This document shows, one piece after another, positions 56,326-64,000 of a stretch of DNA of 64,000 nt. Within the stretch, counting starts at the first letter, position 1. Each line of letters opens with the position of its first letter. Position numbers and translations under genes: made by a program. The notes under the pieces are model-generated. The model was not told where the DNA came from, did not search any database, and was given only the letters and a program-made list of their open reading frames with translations. The stretch is taken from NCBI GenBank assembly GCA_015680685.1, contig MNCI01000614.1, positions 277,898 through 341,897 on the forward strand, read 5' to 3'. The stretch is from Gnetum montanum (lineage: Eukaryota > Streptophyta > Gnetopsida > Gnetales > Gnetaceae).

Positions 56326-56749
56326 TTGCTTTCGTTTGCCTTGAAAATTCAAATCCTTAGTTTACATTCTATTTTTCCATCTTTGTAGTACCAGTTACGC
56401 TATCCTTTGTGTTTTCCTTGGCACAGTTATCCTTTTGGTTATATTTGTACTTTATTTCATGTTTCGACTTAAACTACAAAAAAATTAAAAAGACTTTCAC
56501 CCGATGTCCCTACATTATTTCTTCTCAACAATCATAACACTCTAAAAAAAATGAAACAAAAAAACAAAAAAAAAAACAAAACTGGAATCTGAAAATGACA
56601 AAACCAAACATAAATATTTAAATGGATGATTACAAAAGTTAGCCAAGTCTATGCATCTAATCATATATAACTCAACTCAAAACCATAGAAACAATTTCTG
56701 TTTACAACCCGCAGAAACATAATTAATAACAACACACCAAATTCAAGAA
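56326..56749. other. Spacer between D repeats and antisense gene
   Basis: AT-rich with an A/C-rich low-complexity tract (about 56548-56585). No gene is seen. It would be the 3' flank of the antisense gene. Confidence 0.5.
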
Positions 56750-58860
56750 CTAAACATTAGGGTTAGGAGGGGCTTTCTCCTTAAGTTTTCCCGCATCATG
56801 AGTTTCCTCTCCACTAGGGCCACCTTCTTAACCACCGTCATCACCATGACTTTTTAAAAGAAAAAGAAAATAATTAACTAATTAACTAATCAATAAAAAA
56901 TAAGGTAATATTTCCTACAAAAAATAAATAAAAAGTTACAAGTTCAAGCGACTTACTGAAGAGGATCCCCTTAGACCGAATTCTAGTTGACGAAGGATTT
57001 CTTCTTCAGGGACACTTGTCTAGTCGGTTCCATCTAGGCCTAGATCAACGTTGGCTAAGGCCTTCCCTTTATCTAAAGTAGACCAAGTAGGAAGTTTAAG
57101 AGGAAACTCTCCTATAGAAATCTCCCCAGAAGCTATGGTGATCACTCTTTTGGGAGATTCCATCTCTACCACAGTGTACCGAGCAAAGGCATCAAACGAA
57201 GACCGTAGGCCTAAACCCTCTACAAACATCTCCAATTGACAATTTTCTATGGATACCTCCTTTAATGATTTTTTATAATGGTGCTTATGATTCATCTCAT
57301 CTTCGCCCCATTTCCACACCTTAGAAGCAAAATTTTTCCAATCCTGACACTTGAGATTCAACAAGTCAATTTGTGCCTTCCGCTCTGCTAGCTCTCGAAT
57401 CATGGTTACTTGGCGGTTCAATAGATTCCAATATCTAGTATAAGTAACTTTGGAGGATCACCAAGAACAATCACCTATCAACCTAGTAGAGGAAAATTCA
57501 TAGCGTGACTTAAAGTCATCTCGTTCTATCAATAGTTTGGCAATCTCTTTCTCCCCTGCCTGAATTCGCAACCATAGCTTTTTGATGGAACGCCTACAGG
57601 TCCAAAGAGACTTGGCATTTTGCACAACACATTCTGCCACATCATCATAGATCTATCTTGGCACTTGCTCAATTTCTAATGGTAGTTTAGGTAGACTGTC
57701 AATACCAGTAGCCTCGGATGGATCCCACTTCAGTTTAGCACCTATCAATATAAGGAGAATATACATTAGACATTGGATAGTAGAAATAGATGCAAATGGA
57801 AAAAGACTCAAAATGTGTAAAACGTATGTACCTATTTCAGGATGAGCTTATTGGATGCAGTCAACTACCAAATTGAAAATACCAAAGATGAAATCCATTT
57901 TACTTGGCATTTTGATCCAAGTAAATGGTTCATGTATGGGAGACAAACCAACTTCGGTGGTCGTTTCCATTGGAATCTTCATTGTAGGTATCTTCGAGTG
58001 AATGTTATGAGTCGTCTTGGTTTCAACATTTGCGTCTTGTAGTGACAAAAACATAAAGTCAAAACTCTAAATAACAGAAATGAAACAACTCAAAACTCAA
58101 ATAAACATAATAATGAGAACATACCGAAATCCCTCTCTTCTCCCAGATTTGGAGAAGTGCCAAAGTTTAGCCTTCCTGCGAAGAAATCATTAAACATCTC
58201 GTCAGCTTTAGCCTATTCATTAGTGTGATCTTTTTCCATGGTGACTTCTGGGCCTTCTTTTGTTTCTTCCCTCAGAGGGACAAGAATTTCTATCTCGTCG
58301 TTACCCATCTCTTCCTCCTCATCTTGGTTGGTTGGGACCTCTTCCTCCTCTATGATTGGTGCTAACCACTCTCTTCTTACTTTAGGAGTTGGCTCTGATG
58401 ACATTCATAAGTTCAACATTAGTTTTGCATAAATGACAAAATAAAAATAGAATAAAATAAAAATAATAATAACAATAATAAAAAAAGGATAAATGAATGG
58501 ATCAAGCTTACTTACCCCATGCAGATATTTTAAACTGTATGCATTTCACCTTTGGTTCATCTACAGCTGGAGAAACCTCTCTAGAGCACTTAGGTCTTTG
58601 AACTCTAGATTTCGCCTTCCCGATTATCTCTTTGATTACTTAATCGGCTCTCCTGGTAGTATAGGGCACTCCATCTGGCTCCGACCCTACGCTGTCACAT
58701 GTGTGAATTGAAGGACCAGAGGATCCCCCCATTGTAACAGAGACTGATTCATTAATCCCTTCGGGAGCATCTTGAGATCTGGTCACCTCAAACAAATGGC
58801 GAATCCACGGGCAAGATATTTGGCCACGATCCCTTAACACGTACTCGTTACCCACGTGAA
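56750..58860 (-). pseudogene. 3' half of the antisense gene in element D
   Basis: The minus-strand pieces match exons 4-8 of the B and C gene. The end of exon 4 (58855-58640) has RDRGQISCPWIRHLFEVTR and GINESVSVTMGG. The acidic exon 5 is 58404-58213 (IIEEEEVPTNQDEEEE). Exon 7 (57720-57020) has SLWTCRRSIKKLWLRIQ and VWKWGEDEMNHKHHYKKSL. A short last exon ends at TAG (56750-56752). Exons 1-3, including the HAD-like part, are lost at the 58.86-kb breakpoint. Divergence from B and C is large, so the gene has been carried by this lineage for a long time. Confidence 0.72.
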
Positions 58861-58869
58861 CTACTAGAA

Positions 58870-60525
58870 ATTTGGCTAGTCAACATAGGTAACCAGCAAA
58901 GAATGCAAAAGTAAAATGGGACAAGATCAAATTCTTGCTATATCATCAACCACCGTATGACACGAGGGCTTATCATTGGTTTATTCATTAGGAACTAGAT
59001 TAGACTATGGTCTGGGTGCATAAACACCTTGTACCCAAGCACATAGTGCCTGAATTTATCCAAGGCAAACACCATTGCCATCAATTCATTTTCTATTATG
59101 GTGTAATTTAGTTGTGCACCCATAATGCTTCTGCTCATACAAAAGATGTAGTAAAGATGTTTCTGATTGTTCAACTGTGTGAGCACAACTCCCAAGGCAT
59201 AATTACAAGCATCTATCATGATGTGAAAGGGTCTAGATCAATTAGGTAATCATAGAATTGGAGTTTCCACAAGCTTCTCTTTAAGCTACTAGAATGCACA
59301 TTCACATTGTTTGGTCTAGAAAAATGGAGCATCCTTCTTTGTCAACTCCACCAATAGTTTAATGATCTTAGAAAAATTCTTAATGGATTACTAGTAGTAG
59401 CTAGTGTGTCCAAGTAATGACCTCATATCTTTAGCTATTTCTAGTTGTCTGGTAATTCCTTGGATGATCCTTATTTTTTAAGGGTCCACATCATTTCCTT
59501 TTTTTGAAATTCTATGTCCCAAAAGAATGCCTTTTTGGACCATCAAATGGATTTTCTGCTAGTTGAGCCTAAGGTTGGTCTCCATACACCTTTTCAAAAT
59601 TTTCCCAAAATGGTCCATGTCTTACTCAAATGTAGTCCCATAGGTGGAGAAGTCATCCATGAAGACTTTCACCCTACTATCAATTTTCTATTGAAAGATT
59701 ATTAGAACAAGGCATTGGAATGTGGCAGGGGCATTGCATAGGCTAAATGACATCTTTGTATATGCGAAAGTCTCCCAGGAACTCATGAATGCTATTTTGT
59801 CCTAATCTTATGGTGTGATCTAAATTTGGTTATAGTCACTATAACCATCTAGAAAGCTATAGCAACAATGCCCAGAAATGTTGTCAAATATCTAGTCCAT
59901 AAATGGTAATGAAAAATAGTCCTTGTAGGTTACCATATTCAACAACCTAAAGTCAATGTAGATCCTCCATTTATCATCTTTCTTTGGCACTATCATAAGT
60001 AGGCTAACCTACTCATTGTTTGCAATGGGATAAATGAATTATGCCTTGAGGAGTTGTTCAATCTCCTGTTTCATGATATGCTTTAACTTGTAGTTCAATC
60101 CCTAATGTTTACCTCTTTGGCTTCATGGAAGGATCCATGTAGATGTAATGCTAGCATATTTGTGGATCAATTCCTATAAGTTTAGGATATAGCCAAGAAA
60201 AGGCTATTGTCCATTTTTTGATCACCTAAAAATAACTTTTTTTCTATATAGTTGCAAGGTTGGCATTGATGATAATTATCTTGCCATTTTTTAGAGAAAC
60301 TTATTCCATTTTGGAATATAGAGTTTTCAACTCAAGGGGTCCATGTTTAAAGCTTTCAGGGATCTCTAACTCTTCCCAATCACTATCATCAGGTTCATTA
60401 GAGAGTTGGCTATGGATGGGGATATTGTTCATGTCCAATTGTTTAATTCTATTATCTTTCACATGCCTCGTTGGAATCCTCATAACCACTACAATGTTTA
60501 ACATGTTTCTTATTGAAAGCAAAGG
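58870..60525 (-). pseudogene. Athila-like RT and RNase H of element E
   Basis: Minus-strand order: pre-RT (60522-60301), RT with VPKKDDKWRIYIDFRLLN and the box VFMDDF (59651-59668), then ETNLRLN and LLGHRISKKG. RNase H follows (59219 to about 58900; MIDACNYALGVVL, ENELMAMVFALDKFRHYVLG). FMDDF with this context is typical of Athila rather than Tat (YxDDI). Many in-frame stops are present. It is cut within RNase H at about 58870. Confidence 0.78.
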
Positions 60526-61565
60526 TTCATCATATTCATGACCTCTATGATGGCCATGATGCCTATGATCTCCTCTATTATCCCTTCATTCATGGTGGTG
60601 GGCCTTGCTTGAATGCCCACACCCTTGGTCTCTACTAGCTCAGTGAGCCTTGCAATCATCTGTGTCTCGTTGATCACCTCCATCATGATCTTATCCTTTA
60701 TGACTTTGGTTGAAGATAGAGGAGGAGGAAGATGAGAATGTTGAAGGTAAAGAGGAAGGAGGGCTACACTAGCATAGTGCCTCCCACCCCCTCTACTTTA
60801 ATCATGGCCATGATCATCATGTTTTTTGTCATCATGATTCTTGTCCATGTTCTTGCCTTGACTTCCTCCTTTTGAGCCCCCATGATCATGGGACTCATTT
60901 TCCCTGAAACAAGGATTTTTTATAGTGTACTGTAAGTTCTAGTTAAGGGTCCCCTCATCAAAGACAAGGGGAGGAAAGTTAGTGAACTAAGAACCCCTAG
61001 AGAAGGAATCCTCTCCTTCTTTTTGTCCTAGTAAGAATAAGGGGTTGGTAGAACATTTTCCCTTTGACCCGTTGTAACAAGTCTATTATTGTTGATCTTT
61101 CTTTCAATGTATTACAGTGGGATGATAATCTCTATATTCATCATCCTACACTACGTATTCAACATTGATCCCTGTAATGCCCAATTTCATGTTAGTATAG
61201 AGCAGTGTTGTAGGAATCAATCGATTAGGCAGCAACAAAATGTTTCCCTCCATGTCCCTCCACTACATATATTCATCCTAGTGTAGGATGAAGATGAAAT
61301 TTGACACATATTCATTAGGATGAATATAGACCAATCTACATTATTAGGGTGGTTTTGGGCCTTCTTTCCTTGGATTAGAAGTGTGCTCGAACAATGACAT
61401 TGATTCTGTGCTGTGATAAGAATTGATATTAGTTTGGAAGAAAAATAGTATGCTTTTACTATTATTATTATTATTATTATTCTTAATGATGTTAACTTTA
61501 GGGTCCATTATAGTATTGTTGTATAATTTTGCTAACTCCTAAATAGTGCACGTAGCTAACTAAAG
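60526..61565 (-). pseudogene. Degraded gag/leader region of element E
   Basis: Between RT and LTR only short frames rich in His, Asp and Lys remain (about 60890-60780). No protease motif can be recognised. This is too short for a full gag-pro, so a deletion is likely. It contains an (ATT)n microsatellite at 61460-61481. Confidence 0.5.
61460..61481 (+). repeat. (ATT)n microsatellite
   Basis: About seven ATT/TTA units without interruption, inside the degraded part of E. Confidence 0.9.
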
Positions 61566-61584
61566 TACTTGGCAACAATGCCAA
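61566..61584 (-). other. Primer binding site of element E (tRNA-Asp type)
   Basis: On the minus strand TTGGCATTGTTGCCAAGTA follows the LTR end ...GGTTCATCA directly. It is a mutated TGGCGCCGTTGCCGGGGA, as in element A. Confidence 0.7.
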
Positions 61585-62363
61585 TGATGAACCACTAGCA
61601 TTCAACAAATGATCTAGTTAAATTTCATAGACTTTAGGTCTCTAAGTACATTGGTTCTAGGTAGTGAATTCAACAAACGTGATCATTGTCTTTTCAGTTT
61701 CACTTGTGAAGTGCAAGTGTATGGCTAAGTATAATTGAGGCATATGATTTTTATGATTTTATGTTTATTTTTTAAATCACCTAAATGTAAAAAATAAAGT
61801 ATTTAAATGCTTAATTAATCTAATAACTAATTAATGTTTAACTAGTCCTAAAATAAGCATTCATTCCCATTTACCATACACATCCTAAACCACATTGCAA
61901 CGTTACTGGGTTACCAAGCATTAAGTACTACTAGGATTACCAAATGTTAACATATGCTTGAAATGGTTGTACTTATGTGCTTTAATTATCAAAATTTAAT
62001 TAATTAACTAAATGCATTAAAGTAAAGTGCTGCAAAGTTTATGAAGAAAGCTCATCTTTATTGCCGTTCACATAGAGGTGTTCAAGTACATCAGTACTCA
62101 AATAAAGATTTATATACTTCTTACTCCTACTATAGGCACTTAGAAAATATTCTAACTTTCAAATGAAGAAAATGGAAGAACTTCACTAGGATACTAAACA
62201 ATGGATAGCATAAATGTAGCTGGTACATATATTTATATAGGTGATAGAAGACACTGTATTGACACGTACATGTGGACACATCAAACCCCACATTGACATA
62301 GTCGCATCGATGAGATCATGTCAACAAGATCTTGTTGATGCAGCCCATGGACATGATTCATCA
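61585..62363 (-). repeat. 5' LTR of element E
   Basis: 779 bp. It starts TGATGAATCATGTCC (minus strand, at 62363) and ends at TCATCA. TATATAAA box at 62232-62239 (minus). Homologous to the LTR of F. A perfect 18-nt palindrome TCAACAAGATCTTGTTGA at 62321-62338 lies 25-42 bp inside the LTR start. The right flank is GGTAT, which does not match the ACTAT beside F. Confidence 0.8.
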
Positions 62364-64000
62364 GGTATGAAAAATGAGGATATACTACATGGTTTTGATG
62401 AAAAATATTAATAATGAGGAAAGAAAATTCAGAGTACTTGACAAAGAGTACATTCAGTAGACATCATCAAAAAAATATGGAAAGAAAAAAATTTCTGATG
62501 GTAGGAAGGAAGATCCTAATCTTAACAAAATTAAGTAGACATCATCAAAAAATTAAGTGATAATAATCAATTATTAGTAGGGAGGAAGATCCTAATCTTA
62601 ACAAAATTTAGATCACTTTTCAACATCCATATTTGAAATTGAAATAGCAAAAAGATTCAAGATAGAGAAGTATGCCTTAATACTAATATTGGTTTCAATA
62701 TAAGAAAGTAGTAAAAGATCTTCACCTCATCACTTATTATTGATCTTATATCGATTGATCTTATCGATCTTTACTATCAATTGTAACTTTCTTGTCGATA
62801 CTACTTTTAATCTTTGAGTTAATAGTATTCATATAAAAAAAATTATCTTGCATTTGATGTTTTTTGAGATTTCTAAAGTTATAAGATTTAAGATTTTTAG
62901 AATTTTTCAATTTTCTTTAAAAAAGGATTTTTAGAATCTTAGGGTTTTTAGAAACTTTTATTGATTTTAGGATTTTTAAAGTTTTCTAGTGATTTAAGAT
63001 TTTAGGGTTTTTTTATGTCAAAATTACTCCATAATCAATCCTTTTAATAAACATATACTTTAAATTATAATCACTACAAGGCCTACATCACATAGTTTCC
63101 AAGCTATATACTAAGTTTCAAGGGCCAACTTCCTTGCTAAAGTTATTCTCTTTATGCATGAAGATTCTTTTGTAACTATCCTTATTTTTGTGACTTGCTC
63201 ATGTGTGACTCAAACTAGCAACCCCTTTCCTAACATAATAATGAGCTAACTAGTTGAACTATTGTTGGTTCTCTAATATGATTGCTTCCTTAGAAATTAA
63301 AATGATTTTAATCACCAAATTGATCAATGAAAAATAGGATAAATCAATGAGCTCATAATAAAAGATGACTCCTTTACAACAAAATAAAAAGCTAGAATTC
63401 ATCCTAACTTTGAGGTATTTTCATTAGAATACTTCAAGTACTTAATCAATGTTATGTGTGCTTGGATCATTTAGAATAAAGTCAACTTTAGTTTCAACCA
63501 AAACCTTACTTTCAAAGAACACCAGGAAAGATAAACTATAAATGATGCTAAAAAGGATAACACATCTAAACGTACATAAATAAAATCATTAATTAGCATT
63601 ATCCAAAGAATTTGAAACTTGAAAATGTGAAGTATACATGAATAAGAATGCTTTTGTGGTAACATATATACCCAACTAAGAGAAAATGAAATAATAATTC
63701 CTACAAACTAAAATGACATTAAGTAAACTTTAAACATTAAGAAGGTCATATCAAATTATGGTTTTGCTTGTATAATTAAATTTTAGCATAGGATGCTATT
63801 AATTCTTTCTTATTTTACTCTTAAGAACATAATCCTTGATAATAACAAGATTTATAAGCTTAGAAAAGACATTTGTTTAACTAGAATATCAAAAACCACA
63901 GATCAAAATTTGGCTTAGGACATGCATAGGGAACCTATCTCTTCTTGGAACCAAGTAATAATGTGTGAATTGATGGTGCCAATAATTTTATCATTATTCT
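62364..64000. other. AT-rich region without recognised gene
   Basis: No ORF with a recognisable motif on either strand. Contains a short direct duplication near 62460-62600 (AAGTAGACATCATCAAAAAA and GGAAGATCCTAATCTTAAC each occur twice). Nothing else stands out. Confidence 0.55.

Larger units (their letters stand above)
49772..58860 (+). mobile_element. Element D: Tat-lineage element nested in C, pol and 3' LTR missing
   Basis: In plus orientation: LTR, primer site, leader, gag, protease, hairpin repeats, then the antisense gene (minus strand), lost from about 58860 rightwards. It is the only copy here with a 5' LTR and gag capsid region. The LTR start TGAAACACC equals that of C. GGAAG (49767-49771) would be the left target duplication. 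Confidence 0.82.

Noticed and set aside
17996-62368. F and E as the two ends of one Athila element with the Tat elements nested inside
   Set aside because: Attractive, and mentioned in the findings, but the 5-bp flanks differ (ACTAT and GGTAT), the integrase is absent and the LTRs differ by roughly 12-15%. Not asserted as a feature.

Overview
This window reads as nuclear DNA of a seed plant with a large, retrotransposon-dominated genome. A conifer or other gymnosperm is my guess, not something the sequence proves. It holds one host gene fragment, the leucine-rich-repeat (LRR) end of an NLR-type resistance gene at about 2.5-5.3 kb. Almost everything else is old Ty3/gypsy LTR retrotransposons of the Tat and Athila type, inserted into one another and decayed by stop codons, small indels and deletions.

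Layout. 1-2483: AT-rich, no gene. 2484-5296: NLR LRR exons. 5297-8306: AT-rich, with a 30-bp inverted repeat pair. 8312-14505 (element A): complete gag-only, non-autonomous LTR element with matching ATAAC target duplications. 14519-14587: tRNA-like sequence. Near 16.9 kb: a degenerate LTR end plus primer site. 18001-22419 (F): Athila-like 3' LTR and env-like ORF on the minus strand, containing an apparent assembly error bracketed by two single Ns. 22420-37595 (B): Tat element, minus strand. 37596-49771 (C): a second Tat element, minus strand, whose LTR abuts B's gag codons. 49772-~58860 (D): a third Tat element, plus strand, whose LTR abuts C's protease codons. ~58870-62363 (E): Athila-like RT/RNase H, gag remnant and 5' LTR, minus strand. 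62364-64000: AT-rich, empty.

The most unusual system is inside B, C and D. Each carries, between protease and reverse transcriptase and on the opposite strand, a large multi-exon gene. In B and C it has its own conserved TATA box and about eight exons with matching splice sites. Exon 2 encodes a domain resembling the plant FCP1/NIF-type HAD phosphatases, with the catalytic aspartates lost. It is followed by a transposon-protein-like domain, an acidic segment and a coiled-coil region. The intergenic joints of these elements carry minisatellites built of TAGTTTA-type leads followed by small hairpins. The arms of these hairpins change sequence from unit to unit while remaining complementary, and the loop stays at six bases. 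All LTR families here also carry palindromic words in U3.

How it fits together. A Tat element normally makes gag-pro-RT-RH-aRH-INT. Related Ogre elements are known to splice out an intron between PR and RT. A splice-acceptor-like site sits just before RT in B and C, so the antisense gene may lie within such an intron. The nesting order is B first, then C into B, then D into C. A later deletion or rearrangement at about 58.86 kb removed D's pol and the right-hand ends of C and B.
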